This document shows positions 7,874 through 18,650 of a stretch of DNA of 50,793 nt, one piece after another. Position 1 is the first letter of the stretch. The number at the start of each line of letters is the position of its first letter. The notes below the pieces were generated by a model that had not been told where the DNA came from, searched no databases, and saw nothing but the letters and a program-made list of their open reading frames with translations. The translations under genes were made by a program, and so were the position numbers. Source of the DNA: Sphingomonas sp. (lineage in GTDB: Bacteria > Pseudomonadota > Alphaproteobacteria > Sphingomonadales > Sphingomonadaceae). The stretch spans positions 1 to 50,793 of the forward strand of contig JAICSX010000015.1 of assembly GCA_025936675.1 (NCBI GenBank), given 5' to 3'.

Positions 7874-9085
7874 ATGTGGGACCGGCTGCTTGTCGACTGC
7901 AATATCGCGACGCTTGAGGAACGTTCGGGCAACCCGCTCGGCCTGATCGAGAATGGCGCAATCGCCATCGCCGATGGCAAGATCCTTCGCGTCGGCAAGC
8001 GCACCGAGCTCGCGGGCTTCCGCGCAAAGGAAGTGGTTGCGCTCGGCGGCGCCTGGGTTACGCCCGGCCTGATCGACTGCCACACACACCTCGTCTTCGG
8101 CGGCACGCGCGCGGACGAGCATGCGATGCGCCGCGCCGGCGCGACCTACGAACAGATTGCCGAAGGGGGTGGCGGAATCGCATCGACCGTTAAGCGCACT
8201 GCTGCCGCATCCGTCGATGAGCTGCTCGAGCAGAGCCGCCAGCGCTTGCACGCGCTAATGGCGGGTGGCTGCACGACGGTCGAAGTGAAGAGCGGCTATG
8301 GCCTCGACACGGCGAGCGAGCTGCGGCTGCTCGACATCATCGGTAAGCTCGGAGACGGGCAGGCGGTGAGAATCATACCCACCCTGCTCGCGCTTCATGC
8401 ACTCCCCGCCGACCAGCGCGACCGCCGTGCGCATTATGTCAGCGAGATCGTCGACAAGCTGATCCCGGCCGCTGCGAAGCAGGGCGTCGCGACCAGCGTC
8501 GACGCCTTTTGCGAAGGCATTGCGTTCACGCCCGAGGAGGTCGAGCGCGTGTTCAAGGCCGCGGCCCATCATGGCCTTCGGGTCCGCCTTCACGCCGAGC
8601 AATTATCGAACAGCCAGGGCGCCGCGCTCGCAGCCAAATATCACGCCCTCTCGGCCGACCATCTCGAGCATCTCGACGACGCCGGCGCAAAGGCCATGGC
8701 TGGTGCAGGCACGGTGGCGGTGCTTCTCCCTGGTGCCTTCTACGCGCTGCAGGAGACGCGGAAGCCGCCGCTCGATCTCCTGCGCAAGCACAAGGTTCCG
8801 ATCGCGGTTGCCACCGACTGCAATCCCGGAACTTCGCCTTTGCTCTCGCCGACGCTGGCGATGAATATGGCGTGCACCTTGTTCGGCCTTACGCCCGAGG
8901 AGGCGGTCGCCGGAATGACGATCAATGCTGCGCGCGCGCTGGGGCTGGCGCACAGCATCGGAAGCATAGCTGCCGGCAAGCAGGCCGACCTTTGCGTGTG
9001 GCGCATCGAAACCTTGGCGGAGCTCGGCTACTGGGTTGGGCTGCCTGGACCCGAGCGGCGCATCTTTGCGGGGCAGGATGAGTAA
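7874..9085 (+). CDS. hutI: Imidazolonepropionase
   Basis: A 403-residue amidohydrolase that opens 4-imidazolone-5-propionate to formimidoylglutamate, the third step of histidine degradation. The metal motif DCHTHLVFGG puts His70 and His72 in place. Further conserved pieces are the EVKSGYGL substrate loop, HAEQLS and ATDCNPG toward the C terminus. Length matches the family (about 400). A weak AAGGG precedes the ATG. It heads the hutI-membrane protein-hutU-hutH operon, and its last codons overlap the start of the following membrane protein by eight bases. Confidence 0.96.
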   Translation: MWDRLLVDCNIATLEERSGNPLGLIENGAIAIADGKILRVGKRTELAGFRAKEVVALGGAWVTPGLIDCHTHLVFGGTRADEHAMRRAGATYEQIAEGGGGIASTVKRTAAASVDELLEQSRQRLHALMAGGCTTVEVKSGYGLDTASELRLLDIIGKLGDGQAVRIIPTLLALHALPADQRDRRAHYVSEIVDKLIPAAAKQGVATSVDAFCEGIAFTPEEVERVFKAAAHHGLRVRLHAEQLSNSQGAALAAKYHALSADHLEHLDDAGAKAMAGAGTVAVLLPGAFYALQETRKPPLDLLRKHKVPIAVATDCNPGTSPLLSPTLAMNMACTLFGLTPEEAVAGMTINAARALGLAHSIGSIAAGKQADLCVWRIETLAELGYWVGLPGPERRIFAGQDE

Positions 9086-9686
9086 GGCCGCCGCGGCGCT
9101 GATCGCACTGATATGCTGGATCGGAATCGCGCTCCAGTTCTCGGCCACCTTCGGACACATGCATGACGTCACGGCGACCGCGTGGACGCTCGCGCGGTTC
9201 TTCACGATCATCTGCAACCTGGCGCTCGCCGTGGCGATGTCCACGCTTGCGCTCGGACGCCGTCTCTCGCCTTTCGTCCTGAGCGGACTGATGCTCGCGA
9301 TCCTGCTCGTCGGGATTGTGTACCTCATTCTGCTTCGCAGTCTTCATCCGCTCAGCGGCGCGGCGCTGATCGCAGATTATCTGCTGCATTACGTCTCGCC
9401 GTCAGCAACCGCGATTTATTGGCTCCTGTTCGTTCCTCGCGGGAAGCTGCGCTGGAGCGCCCCTTGGCTGTGGAGCCTCTTTCCAATCATCTACTTCCTT
9501 TACGCGCTCGGCCGAGGACAGCTCGACCACCGCTACCCTTATCCCTTCATCGATCTGACCAAGCTCGGCTGGATTCAGGTCCTGCTGAACGGTGCAGGCA
9601 TCGCCTTCGGCTTCATCCTCGCCGGCTTTCTGCTGGTCTGGATCGATCGCTGGCGCCCGCTTGGGCCGAGCCGTAGCAGGCGCTAG
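9078..9686 (+). CDS. Pr6Pr/FAR-17a-like six-helix membrane protein inside the hut operon
   Basis: 202 residues with six or so hydrophobic helices (about 5-22, 38-58, 65-88, 96-118, 128-150, 170-195) and the FSATFGHMH and YPYPFIDL features typical of the bacterial Pr6Pr/FAR-17a membrane family, whose biochemical role is unknown. The start ATG at 9078 overlaps the hutI stop, and hutU starts 12 bases after its stop, so it is embedded in the histidine operon. It has no clear resemblance to known histidine transporters. Either it moves a hut metabolite or it is an unrelated passenger. Confidence 0.75.
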   Translation: MSKAAAALIALICWIGIALQFSATFGHMHDVTATAWTLARFFTIICNLALAVAMSTLALGRRLSPFVLSGLMLAILLVGIVYLILLRSLHPLSGAALIADYLLHYVSPSATAIYWLLFVPRGKLRWSAPWLWSLFPIIYFLYALGRGQLDHRYPYPFIDLTKLGWIQVLLNGAGIAFGFILAGFLLVWIDRWRPLGPSRSRR

Positions 9687-9698
9687 AGCAGCGCCGTA

Positions 9699-11360
9699 AT
9701 GACCGACAGACGCGACAATTCACGGCACATTCGCGCCCGCCGCGGGAGCGAGATCAAGGCGAAGCAGTGGACGACCGAAGCGGCTGTCCGCATGCTGATG
9801 AACAACCTCGACGACGAGGTCGCAGAGGACCCGCAGAACCTCGTCGTTTACGGCGGCATCGGCCGCGCGGCGCGCAACTGGGCCTGCTTCGACAAGATCG
9901 TCGAGACGTTGGAACGGCTCGAGGAAGATCAGACGCTGTTGGTCCAATCCGGCAAGCCCGTCGGCGTATTCCGCACCCACAAGGACGCGCCGCGCGTGCT
10001 TCTCGCCAACTCCAACCTGGTACCAAAATGGGCGAACTGGGAGGTGTTCAACGCGCTCGATCGCGCCGGGCTCATGATGTACGGCCAGATGACGGCCGGC
10101 AGCTGGATCTACATCGGCAGCCAGGGCATCGTCCAAGGCACCTACGAGACCTTCGCCGAGATGGGCCGCCAGCATTTCGGCGGCGACCTTGACGGCAAGT
10201 GGATTCTGACCGCGGGTCTCGGCGGAATGGGCGGCGCTCAGCCGCTCGCTGCCGTGATGGCCGGCGCGCACTGCATCGCGATCGAAGTGCAGGAAAGCCG
10301 GATCGAAAAAAGGCTCGAGACGCGCTACCTCGACCGGCGGGCGAACAGCATCGACGAGGCGCTCGAGATCATTCGCGGCGCTACGGAACCGACCAGTGTT
10401 GGGCTGCTCGGCAATGCCGCCGAGATCCTGCCCGAGATGCTGAAGCGCGGGATCAAGCCCGACGCGCTTACCGACCAGACCAGCGCCCACGATCCCGCCA
10501 ACGGCTATTGTCCCGCCGGCTGGACCGTCGCGAAATGGCAGGAGATGCGCGAACGCGACGCTGCCGCCGTCGCCGAAGCGGCACGCCTGTCGATCGCGCA
10601 GCATGTCGAGGCGATGCTCGCCTACAAGGACATGGGCGTGCCGACCTTCGATTATGGCAACAACATCCGCCAGGAAGCTTTAGACATGGGCGTCACCCAC
10701 GCCTTCGACTTTCCCGGCTTCGTTCCGGCTTACGTAAGGCCGCTCTTCTGCCGCGGCATCGGACCGTTCCGCTGGGCTGCGCTCTCCGGCGATCCTGAAG
10801 ACATCTACCGCACCGACCAACGCGTCAAGGAGCTGATCCCCGACGATCCGCATCTCCATCGCTGGCTCGACATGGCGCGCGAGCGGATCGCCTTCCAGGG
10901 CTTGCCCGCGCGCATCTGCTGGGTCGGCTTGGGACAGCGGCACCGTCTCGGCATCGCCTTCAACGAGATGGTCCGGAACGGCGAAGTCTCGGCGCCGATC
11001 GTGATCGGCCGCGACCATCTCGACAGCGGCAGCGTCGCTTCGCCCAACCGCGAGACCGAAAGCATGCGCGACGGCAGCGACGCGGTGTCCGACTGGCCGC
11101 TGCTCAATGCCTTGCTCAACGCCGCGAGCGGCGCGACCTGGGTTTCCTTCCATCACGGCGGCGGCGTCGGCATGGGATATTCGCAGCACGCGGGAATGGT
11201 GATCGTCGCCGACGGCACCGATGACGCCGCGCGGCGGCTCGAGCGCGTCCTGTGGAACGATCCCGGCACCGGGGTGATGCGCCACGCCGACGCGGGCTAT
11301 GAGATTGCGATCGACTGCGCGCGGGAACAGGGGCTGGACCTTCCGATGGTGAATCCGTGA
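9699..11360 (+). CDS. hutU: Urocanate hydratase (urocanase)
   Basis: A 553-residue NAD-dependent hydratase that converts urocanate to imidazolonepropionate. The family length is about 555. The strongly conserved N-terminal segment ([16 protein letters not shown]) is present, followed by the Rossmann glycine run [12 protein letters not shown] and the catalytic/NAD region [18 protein letters not shown]. The [15 protein letters not shown] signature lies near the C terminus. The stop TGA overlaps the GTG of hutH (GTGA). Confidence 0.97.
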   Translation: MTDRRDNSRHIRARRGSEIKAKQWTTEAAVRMLMNNLDDEVAEDPQNLVVYGGIGRAARNWACFDKIVETLERLEEDQTLLVQSGKPVGVFRTHKDAPRVLLANSNLVPKWANWEVFNALDRAGLMMYGQMTAGSWIYIGSQGIVQGTYETFAEMGRQHFGGDLDGKWILTAGLGGMGGAQPLAAVMAGAHCIAIEVQESRIEKRLETRYLDRRANSIDEALEIIRGATEPTSVGLLGNAAEILPEMLKRGIKPDALTDQTSAHDPANGYCPAGWTVAKWQEMRERDAAAVAEAARLSIAQHVEAMLAYKDMGVPTFDYGNNIRQEALDMGVTHAFDFPGFVPAYVRPLFCRGIGPFRWAALSGDPEDIYRTDQRVKELIPDDPHLHRWLDMARERIAFQGLPARICWVGLGQRHRLGIAFNEMVRNGEVSAPIVIGRDHLDSGSVASPNRETESMRDGSDAVSDWPLLNALLNAASGATWVSFHHGGGVGMGYSQHAGMVIVADGTDDAARRLERVLWNDPGTGVMRHADAGYEIAIDCAREQGLDLPMVNP

Positions 11361-12868
11361 AGCTCAATCCCGAGGTAATCGATCTCGGCGCCCTGCGCAG
11401 CTTGTGGGCGGGCGAAGCGGCGTCGCTCGACGAAGCGTCGATGGAGCGCATCGCCCGATCAGCCGCTGCGGTCGAGCGGATCGTCGCCGGCGGCGAGACC
11501 GTCTATGGGGTCAACACCGGCTTCGGAATGCTCGCCAACACGCGCATCCCCGCGGAGCGGCTCGCCGAGCTCCAGACCAACCTCATCCTGTCGCACAGCG
11601 CCGGCGTCGGCGATCCTCTACCGCGCCATGTCACGCGGCTCATGATCATCCTCAAGCTGCTCGGCCTCGGGCGCGGCCATTCAGGCGTTCGGCGCGAAGT
11701 CATCAACGCGCTTCAGCGGCTGCTCGATGCCGACGCCATGCCGCTGATCCCCTCCCAGGGCAGCGTCGGAGCATCGGGCGATCTTGCGCCGCTCGCTCAC
11801 CTAATCGCTGCGCTGATGGGCTACGGGCGAGTATGTTTCGGGAGCGATGCGGTGGACGCGCAAACCGCGCTCCAACGCCTCGGGCTGGAGCCATTGCAGC
11901 TCGGGCCGAAGGAGGGGCTGGCGCTGATCAATGGCACGCAGGCCAGTACGGCGCTCGCGCTCGATGCGTTATTCCGGGGCGAGCGCGTCTTCAGCGCCGC
12001 AATCGCTGCCGGCGCGCTTTCGGTCGACGCGCTGAAGGGCAGTGCGAAGCCATTCGATCCGCGCATCTCCGGGCTTCGCGGGCAACCGGGCCAGATCCGC
12101 GTCGCCGAGGCGATCCGCGACCTGCTGCAGGGCAGCGGAATCCTGACCAGCCACGTCAAATGCGATCGCGTCCAGGACCCCTATAGCTTCCGCTGCCAGC
12201 CGCAGGTCATGGGCGCCGCGCTCGACATGCTCGACAATGCCGCGCGAACACTGACTATCGAAGCTGCCGCGGTAACGGACAATCCCATCGTCTTTGCCGA
12301 TGAGGACACGGCCATCTCCGGTGGCAATTTCCATGCCCAGCCGGTCGCCTTCGCCGCGGACACAATCGCCATGGCGCTATGCGAAGTGGGTTCGATGTCG
12401 GAGCGGCGAGTCAGCGTGCTGGTTGATCCGAAAATGAGTGGCCTGCCCGCCTTCCTCACGCAGGACTCCGGCGTGAACTCGGGCCTGATGATCCCGCAGG
12501 TAACGGCCGCGGCGCTGGTCAGTGAGAACAAGAGCCTCGCCTATCCGGCAAGCGTCGATTCGATTCCGACGTCGGCCGGGCAGGAGGATCATGTCTCGAT
12601 GGCGCCGATCGCTGCGCGCAAGGCGGCGCAGATCGCGCGCAACGCGGCAGGCGTGATCGCGGTCGAGTTGATGGCTGCGGCCGAGGGCATCGACTATCAC
12701 GCGCCGCTCGAGACATCGCCGAAGCTGCAGATGGTCTACTCGGCGGTCCGCGAGCGCTCACCCCATTTCGCGGCAGACCGTTACTGGGCTGATGAGATCA
12801 GCGCGCTTCAATCGGCGGTGCTTGCCGGCGAGATCGGCGCAGGGGAGATCCTCGGAACCGCTGCCTAA
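11357..12868 (+). CDS. hutH: Histidine ammonia-lyase
   Basis: A 503-residue MIO-type lyase that deaminates histidine to urocanate, the first step of the pathway. The Ala-Ser-Gly triad that cyclises to the MIO electrophile is at residues 139-141 in [12 protein letters not shown]. The catalytic Tyr segment YGVNTGFG (about 50-57) and the EDHVSM segment near the C terminus are also present. The GTG start at 11357 overlaps the hutU stop by four bases. It is last in the operon although it acts first. Confidence 0.97.
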   Translation: MKLNPEVIDLGALRSLWAGEAASLDEASMERIARSAAAVERIVAGGETVYGVNTGFGMLANTRIPAERLAELQTNLILSHSAGVGDPLPRHVTRLMIILKLLGLGRGHSGVRREVINALQRLLDADAMPLIPSQGSVGASGDLAPLAHLIAALMGYGRVCFGSDAVDAQTALQRLGLEPLQLGPKEGLALINGTQASTALALDALFRGERVFSAAIAAGALSVDALKGSAKPFDPRISGLRGQPGQIRVAEAIRDLLQGSGILTSHVKCDRVQDPYSFRCQPQVMGAALDMLDNAARTLTIEAAAVTDNPIVFADEDTAISGGNFHAQPVAFAADTIAMALCEVGSMSERRVSVLVDPKMSGLPAFLTQDSGVNSGLMIPQVTAAALVSENKSLAYPASVDSIPTSAGQEDHVSMAPIAARKAAQIARNAAGVIAVELMAAAEGIDYHAPLETSPKLQMVYSAVRERSPHFAADRYWADEISALQSAVLAGEIGAGEILGTAA

Positions 12869-12877
12869 CGGCACAAG

Positions 12878-13264
12878 TCAGACCCGCGTCCAGCGCTGCT
12901 CCTTGCAGATGAGACCAAGCAGTGCGCAGCCTTTGACGATCATGACATTGGGGCCGGCCTGGCGCACCAGCGCGGTACCGTTCATGTCGTGCTTCGGGTC
13001 GTAAGCGCTGCCCTTGTAGGTGCCGTCGCCGATGGGCCTCAGGTTCGTCAGCACCCGCGTGCCGGGCGTGTTGCCCTTCTCCCGGTTCCGCTCGGAAGCC
13101 CAGCTGATCGTTCCGCAAAAGGCCTTTCCGCATGGCGCGACGCGGACGACGACGGTGCCGTGCGGGTTGCGCCATTCGCCAGCAAGCGTCGACTGCGCGG
13201 AACCGGCAGCGGGCACCGCGAGGGCAAGCAGGACAAGACCGGCCTTAGCGAGAATCTGCTTCAT
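12878..13264 (-). CDS. DUF2147 secreted protein, copy 1
   Basis: 128 residues: a signal peptide (MKQILAKAGLVLLALAVPAAGSAQ, cleavage near 24), then a small lipocalin-like beta domain of the DUF2147 type. The family signature GEWRNPHG is near the start of the mature part, CGKAFCGTISWA has two cysteines, and GCALLGLICKEQRWTRV closes the protein. Four cysteines in CxxxxC pairs suggest disulfides in the periplasm. A paralogue lies 69 bases upstream on the same strand. Function unknown; members often appear in alphaproteobacterial envelopes. Confidence 0.85.
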   Translation of the reverse strand: MKQILAKAGLVLLALAVPAAGSAQSTLAGEWRNPHGTVVVRVAPCGKAFCGTISWASERNREKGNTPGTRVLTNLRPIGDGTYKGSAYDPKHDMNGTALVRQAGPNVMIVKGCALLGLICKEQRWTRV

Positions 13265-13333
13265 GATGTTCCTATAGCGCTGATTTGCGGCAAGAATCCG
13301 CCATTCAGCTTGCCGAGCGATGAACCGGCGTGG

Positions 13334-13756
13334 CTAGTCCTTGTCAGGCAACGGCCCATCGACGCGAGTCCAGATTTGCGTCCGGCAGATCAATCCCAGC
13401 AGCCCACATCCGGTGAGCTTCAGCTGATGATCGTCGACGAGCTGCAGGCGGGCAGAGACGTGGATGTTGTCGTCGGGGATGTAGAGGCTTCCCGACCAGT
13501 GCCCATGCGCAGGCTTGAGGCCGGTGAGGACCATCATTCCGACGACGTTAGAGGTGTGCTGCGCGACTTCGCGCTGCCCGCGCTCGGATGCCCACACGAC
13601 TTTGCCGCAGAGGATGGTGCCGCATGGCGCAATTTCGATGATCGCGCTTCCGATCGGGTTTTTCCAATTTCCTTCGATCGGCGATGCAGCGGACGCCGCG
13701 CTGGCCACTAGCGCAAGCAATATGGGTATCGCTTTCAGTGTCCGCATCGCCCTCAC
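13334..13756 (-). CDS. DUF2147 secreted protein, copy 2
   Basis: 140 residues with an N-terminal signal peptide and a DUF2147 domain clearly related to the downstream copy. It shares GNWKNPIG, CGTILCGKVVWASERG and the C-terminal GCGLLGLICRTQIWTRVDG, including the paired cysteines. The start is ATG at 13756, with a second in-frame Met three codons later. The two genes are probably a tandem duplication that has since diverged, as the middle sections differ. The upstream gene on this strand is dnaE2, 35 bases away. Confidence 0.85.
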   Translation of the reverse strand: MRAMRTLKAIPILLALVASAASAASPIEGNWKNPIGSAIIEIAPCGTILCGKVVWASERGQREVAQHTSNVVGMMVLTGLKPAHGHWSGSLYIPDDNIHVSARLQLVDDHQLKLTGCGLLGLICRTQIWTRVDGPLPDKD

Positions 13757-13791
13757 CCGCTATGGCAGGTCTGGTTACGGCAAATGGCGCG

Positions 13792-16700
13792 TCAATGAAA
13801 ATCTCGGCTTTTGGGGATTACCTCGATGTCGCGCGGATGGCGGCCGGCCGCCGGAGGACTCCAGCTTCCGGGTTTCACATCCCGGGCAAGGTTCGAAGGC
13901 ATGGATTCGTCGCTGAGGTGCCGAAGCATATGGCTGTGATCCTCAAGCCGCCGCGCGACGACGTGGATCACATTGCTATCGGGGTCCCGCTGGACGATCC
14001 CGTGCACCGCCATCAGCCGCGCGCCCATGACGATCTTGCGCTGCTTTTCGAACACGTCGGGCCAGATGACGAGATTGGCGATTCCGGTCTCGTCCTCGAT
14101 GGTGATGAAGACGACGCCCTTGGCGCTTCCTGGTCGCTGGCGGATCAGGACGAGTCCTGCGATCGACAGGCGCTTGCCGTCCTTGATCGAATCCAGCCGA
14201 TCGGCAGTGACGAATTTCCGCGCCTGATAACGTTCGCGCAGGAAGCGCATCGGGTGCGCCTTCAGGCTGAGCCGGATCGTCTGATAATCGTTCACGACAT
14301 GCTCGGCTAAAGGCATTGCCGGAAGCTGCGCCGGTTCGCTTTCCGATCCTTCGTCGCGCGCTTGGGTATAGGTGAACAGCGGCAGATCCGGCGCCTGCTT
14401 GAGCGCGCGCGAATCCCATAGAGCCGCGCGGCGATCGAGACCCATGGAGCGGAACGCGTCGGCGGCGGCGAGGCGCTGAATCGCGGAGACCGGAACCCGG
14501 CCCCGCGTGCGCAGCTCCTCGACGGTTCGATAGGGACGGTGAGCGACGAGCCGGTCCGCCGCCTCGCGCTGCAGCCCGTCGATCTGGCGCAGGCCGAGGC
14601 GCAGCGCTCCGTTCTCAAGCGTGCAGTCCCAGTCGCTGAGGTTCACGTCGACCTCGAGCACCTCTACTCCATGCTCGCGCGCATCTCGGACGATCTGCGC
14701 CGGCGCATAAAAGCCCATCGGCTGCGAGTTCAAAAGCGCTGCTGCGAATGCCGCGGGATATTTCCACCTCAGCCAGCTCGACACGTAAACGAGATGTGCG
14801 AAGCTCGCCGCGTGGCTCTCGGGGAAGCCATATTCGCCGAAACCCTTGATCTGGTCGAAGCACCGCTGCGCGAAGTCGGCGTCGTATCCGCGCTCGACCA
14901 TGCGTCCGACCATCTTGCTTTCAAGCTTGCCGATGTCTCCTTTCGACCGGAACGTCGCCATCGCCTTGCGCAACTGGTTGGCTTCATCCGCCGAGAATTT
15001 GGCCGCGTCGATGGCGATCTTCATCGCCTGCTCCTGGAAGATCGGCACCCCGAGCGTCCGCCCGAGGATCTTTTCGAGCTCGTCCGGCGGGCCATGACTT
15101 GGATCGGGGCAGGGGAAGGTCACTGGATCCTTGGCCGACCGGCGCTTCAGATAGGGATGGACCATGTCGCCCTGGATCGGACCGGGGCGGACGATCGCGA
15201 CCTCGATGACGAGATCGTAGAAGCAGCGCGGCTTCAGCCTCGGAAGCATGTTCATCTGCGCCCGGCTTTCGACCTGGAACACGCCGAGCGAGTCGCCGCG
15301 GCACAGCATGTCGTAAACCTCGGGCACTTCCTGCGGGATGGTCGCGAGGCTCCATTCCTCGCCATGATGCTGGCGCACCAGATCGAAGCATTTGCGGATG
15401 CAGGTCAGCATGCCAAGCGCGAGGACGTCGATCTTCAGGATTCCGAGATCGTCGATGTCGTCCTTGTCCCATTCGATGAAGGTACGGTCGTCCATCGCTC
15501 CATTGCCGATCGGGACGGTTTCGGTCAGCGGCCGTTCGGTCAGGATGAAGCCGCCGACATGCTGCGACAGGTGCCGCGGCATTCCGACCAGCTGCTCGGC
15601 GAGCTTCATCGTGCGTTTGAGATGCGGATCGCTGAGGTCGAGACCGGCGTCGTCCGCGCGTGCGTCCTCCAGCTCCGGGTCCATGCTGCCCCAGATGGTC
15701 GAGGCGAGCGCACCGCAGACATCCTCGGAAAGGCCCATCACCTTGCCGGCTTCGCGAATCGCCGAGCGCGGCCGATAATGGATGACGGTCGCGGCGATCC
15801 CGGCACGATTCCGGCCATATTTCTGGTAGATGTGCTGGATCACCTCCTCGCGCCGCTCATGCTCGAAATCGACGTCGATGTCGGGCGGCTCGCGCCGCTC
15901 CTCGGAGATGAAGCGCTCGAACAATAGATCGCTGGTCGCGGGGTCGACGGCGGTGATCCCGAGGCAATAGCAGACGGCGCTGTTCGCAGCGCTTCCGCGG
16001 CCCTGGCAAAGGATCGGCGGATCGAGGCTCCGCGCGTAGGCGACGATGTCATGGACGGTTAGGAAATAGCGCGCGAAATCGAGCCGCTCGATCAGCGGCA
16101 GCTCATAGTTCAGCTGCTTCAGCACCTTGTCGGGAATCCCATCCGGCCATCGCGCTCGAGCGCCTTCCCAGGTCAGATGCTCGAGATATTGCTGCGGCGT
16201 TTTGCCGTCGGGCACCGTCTCTCGCGGATATTCGTAGCGCAGCTCGTCCAAGCTGAAATGGAGCGAATCCGCGAACTCCCGCGTCGCTTCGATCGCATGC
16301 GGCCAGCGTTCGAACAGCCGGATCATCTCGGCCGGAGACTTCAAATGCCGCTCGGCATTAGGATTCAGAAGATAGCCGGCATTGGCGATGGTCGTCTTCT
16401 CGCGGATGCAGGTGACGACGTCCTGCAGCGGGCGGCGGTCCGGCGCGTGATAATGGACGTCGTTGGTCGCGAGGATCGTGCAGCCGTGACGTCTTGCGAG
16501 GCGGTCGAGCCGCTCGATCCGCGCATTGTCGTCGCCGCGGTAAAGCCAGCTTGCCGCCACGTGCCGGAGTGACGTCAAGGCGTCACGGAGGCGCGGCAAT
16601 TCCCGTTCGAAATCAGCAAGATCGTCGTTCGGCCAGACGATGAAGGCGATGCCTTCAGCATGGGCGGCGACGTCGCCCAGAGTCAGCTCGCATTCGCCTT

Positions 16701-17076
16701 TTTGGGCGCGCATCTTGCCGAGGCTCAGCAGGCGCGACAGGCGGCCATAGCCGTCGCGGTCAATCGGATAAGCGAGCAGGCTCGGCGCGTCGGTGAGGTC
16801 GAGCCTACACCCGATCAGCGGCCTCAAGCCACCATCCTTCGCGGCGCTGTGCATGCGGACGACACCAGCGAGCGTGTTGCGATCGGCGATTCCGATGGCG
16901 TCATAACCGCGCGGCAGCGCCGTCAGCACCAGCTCGATCGCATCCGACGCTCCGCGCAGGAAGGAGAAAGGCGAGGTGACTCCAAGCTCGACATAAGGTG
17001 ACGGAGTCGTTGGCGGCGGCGGCATATCCGCGCTTCGCACCAGCTTCAGGCGCGAGAATCCGACCTTCTCGGGCAT
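13792..17076 (-). CDS. dnaE2: Error-prone DNA polymerase III alpha (DnaE2/ImuC)
   Basis: A 1094-residue C-family polymerase, the catalytic subunit of the ImuA-ImuB-DnaE2 mutagenesis system that copies damaged templates during the SOS response. The PHP domain is at the start ([19 protein letters not shown]). The catalytic aspartates are in [11 protein letters not shown] (about residue 390) and a later [12 protein letters not shown] region, with finger and HhH segments after that. An OB fold ([20 protein letters not shown]) closes the protein. The ATG at 17076 is chosen because it overlaps the imuB stop (TGATG); the frame extends 50 codons upstream but only as imuB shadow. It is the last gene of the SOS operon. 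Confidence 0.95.
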   Translation of the reverse strand: MPEKVGFSRLKLVRSADMPPPPTTPSPYVELGVTSPFSFLRGASDAIELVLTALPRGYDAIGIADRNTLAGVVRMHSAAKDGGLRPLIGCRLDLTDAPSLLAYPIDRDGYGRLSRLLSLGKMRAQKGECELTLGDVAAHAEGIAFIVWPNDDLADFERELPRLRDALTSLRHVAASWLYRGDDNARIERLDRLARRHGCTILATNDVHYHAPDRRPLQDVVTCIREKTTIANAGYLLNPNAERHLKSPAEMIRLFERWPHAIEATREFADSLHFSLDELRYEYPRETVPDGKTPQQYLEHLTWEGARARWPDGIPDKVLKQLNYELPLIERLDFARYFLTVHDIVAYARSLDPPILCQGRGSAANSAVCYCLGITAVDPATSDLLFERFISEERREPPDIDVDFEHERREEVIQHIYQKYGRNRAGIAATVIHYRPRSAIREAGKVMGLSEDVCGALASTIWGSMDPELEDARADDAGLDLSDPHLKRTMKLAEQLVGMPRHLSQHVGGFILTERPLTETVPIGNGAMDDRTFIEWDKDDIDDLGILKIDVLALGMLTCIRKCFDLVRQHHGEEWSLATIPQEVPEVYDMLCRGDSLGVFQVESRAQMNMLPRLKPRCFYDLVIEVAIVRPGPIQGDMVHPYLKRRSAKDPVTFPCPDPSHGPPDELEKILGRTLGVPIFQEQAMKIAIDAAKFSADEANQLRKAMATFRSKGDIGKLESKMVGRMVERGYDADFAQRCFDQIKGFGEYGFPESHAASFAHLVYVSSWLRWKYPAAFAAALLNSQPMGFYAPAQIVRDAREHGVEVLEVDVNLSDWDCTLENGALRLGLRQIDGLQREAADRLVAHRPYRTVEELRTRGRVPVSAIQRLAAADAFRSMGLDRRAALWDSRALKQAPDLPLFTYTQARDEGSESEPAQLPAMPLAEHVVNDYQTIRLSLKAHPMRFLRERYQARKFVTADRLDSIKDGKRLSIAGLVLIRQRPGSAKGVVFITIEDETGIANLVIWPDVFEKQRKIVMGARLMAVHGIVQRDPDSNVIHVVARRLEDHSHMLRHLSDESMPSNLARDVKPGSWSPPAAGRHPRDIEVIPKSRDFH

Positions 17077-18650
17077 CAGCCGAACAGCCCGTGAATGAAC
17101 CAGTTGGGCGGTCCGCCGCGGCCGTCTCCGGCGATCCCTTCGCGATAGATCCAGTACCGGCGGCCGCTGTTGTCCTCGACGCGATAATAATCGCGCAACC
17201 GGGCACCCGACGGCTGGCGCCACCATTCGGGCGCGATCCGCTCGGGCCCTTCGGAGCGCGCGATTTCATGCACGGCGCGACGCCACACGAACTTGCGCGG
17301 CATGCCTTCCGGTGTCGCATAAATGACGTCGATGGCTTCCGGCCTATCGAGCAGGCGCTGGGGGCGACGCACCGGCAATGGTTGGACCGAATCGGCTTCG
17401 ACCAGCGCGGCCACCCACCCGTTGGCCTGCTCGGGAAGATGGCTCTCCACCACCTGAGGCCGGCGCACGCGCTTCGGACCCAGTTTCACCGTCAGCCGGT
17501 CGATCAATCGCGCCAGCTCGCGCGTTCCAGACGGCTCCTCGACCAGGCTCTCCTGCGCGGCGCCGAGCTCCTCGGTCCAATCCGCCGTCAGAGCGAAAGC
17601 GTCGAAGCCGAACTGGGGATCGAGCGCGGCCGTCTTGTCGGCGAGCAGCCGGGCCAAATGCTTAGGTTCGCGGCTAGCGATCGTCGTCGCGACGCTCGCG
17701 ACCGCAACGCTGCCGTCGACACGGTAGCCGATGAGCGACAGCCGCCGAGCGCCGAGGTGCCGTTCCTGCAATTGGCGGACGAGATCGGGAATCAGCCGTT
17801 CGAGCGCCTGGGCAGCGGCTTCGGGGTGGGTAGCCGGTTCTTCGAGCTTCAGCAGCGCGCGCGGGGGCAGCTCGGTCCGAGCGGGAGTCAGCGCCTCGGG
17901 TTGTCGCCCGAGCGCCCGGTCGAGTGCATCGACGACGTCTTCGGCTCCACGAAACCGCCGCGCGAGCGCAAGCCGCGGCACATCCATCAGTGCGCCGATC
18001 GTCTTGAGGCCGAGCCGTTCGAGCGTGAGCACCGTTTCGGCGTCCAGGCGGAGCGCTGCGACGGGGAGAGGTTTCAGTAGGTCATGCCAGCGGAGGCTGG
18101 CATCCATGCCAATGACCTTTTCCAACGTCTGATACTTCGCACTGGCATGGACCCCAGCCTTCGCTGGGGTGACGATCGGGTCGGATGGGCCGAAGTGACT
18201 CAGCGCCCATGCAGCCGCGGCGGTTGGCGCGATCGCAATCCGGATCGTCAGGCCGATCTGCACAAAACGGCGTCGGATATCGCGCACCAGCGCCTGCTCG
18301 CCCCCGAACAGATGCGCGACTCCGGTCACATCCAAACGAAGGCCATCGCCGTCGACCTCGACCAGCGGCGACCAGCGGCCGGCCCAACGTGCGACCCGCT
18401 TCACCAGCGCCGCATCGCCCTCCGGATCGGCCGGAACCGCGAGCAGCGCCGGATCGAGCGCTCGCGCGTCGGTCAGCCGAGCGCCCGCCCTTGCTCCCCG
18501 CTCGGCGGCCGCTTTGGTGACCGCGTGGATGACCGGCCCGTGCGTGCCCTCGACGGTCAGGACGACCGGCGCGTCAGGCGCGTAGTCGCCGCTCTTCGCC
18601 CAGCGTTCGATCGCCAGGTTCGGCAACCAGATGGAAGCGATCCGAGTCAT
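17076..18650 (-). CDS. imuB: ImuB, Y-family polymerase-like SOS mutagenesis protein, with an in-frame palindromic insertion
   Basis: A 524-residue inactive-type Y-family polymerase relative that bridges ImuA, DnaE2 and the beta clamp. The N terminus ([15 protein letters not shown]) and the [18 protein letters not shown] palm segment are typical. The C-terminal region ends in the RDYYRVED and YWIYREG motifs usual for ImuB. Residues 160-190 are encoded exactly by a 93-bp palindromic repeat (18081-18173) inserted in frame between the palm and the little-finger region. ImuB overlaps imuA by 77 bases and shares its stop with the dnaE2 start. Confidence 0.93.
   Translation of the reverse strand: MTRIASIWLPNLAIERWAKSGDYAPDAPVVLTVEGTHGPVIHAVTKAAAERGARAGARLTDARALDPALLAVPADPEGDAALVKRVARWAGRWSPLVEVDGDGLRLDVTGVAHLFGGEQALVRDIRRRFVQIGLTIRIAIAPTAAAAWALSHFGPSDPIVTPAKAGVHASAKYQTLEKVIGMDASLRWHDLLKPLPVAALRLDAETVLTLERLGLKTIGALMDVPRLALARRFRGAEDVVDALDRALGRQPEALTPARTELPPRALLKLEEPATHPEAAAQALERLIPDLVRQLQERHLGARRLSLIGYRVDGSVAVASVATTIASREPKHLARLLADKTAALDPQFGFDAFALTADWTEELGAAQESLVEEPSGTRELARLIDRLTVKLGPKRVRRPQVVESHLPEQANGWVAALVEADSVQPLPVRRPQRLLDRPEAIDVIYATPEGMPRKFVWRRAVHEIARSEGPERIAPEWWRQPSGARLRDYYRVEDNSGRRYWIYREGIAGDGRGGPPNWFIHGLFG
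18081..18173 (-). repeat. 93-bp GTCA...TGAC palindromic element inserted in frame in imuB
   Basis: The element begins GTCA and ends TGAC. It has two hairpins, ATGCCAGC-GGAG-GCTGGCAT (18084-18103) and ACCCCAGC-CTTC-GCTGGGGT (18151-18170). Between them are the inverted pieces ATCCATGCC and GGCATGGA, so the whole is a large imperfect palindrome. Its length of 93 is exactly 31 codons, and in the imuB frame it reads through without a stop (VTPAKAGVH ... MDASLRWHD). Elements that translate to PAKAGVH-type peptides are common intergenic repeats in alphaproteobacterial and related genomes; finding one inside a coding gene is unusual. Confidence 0.85.
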
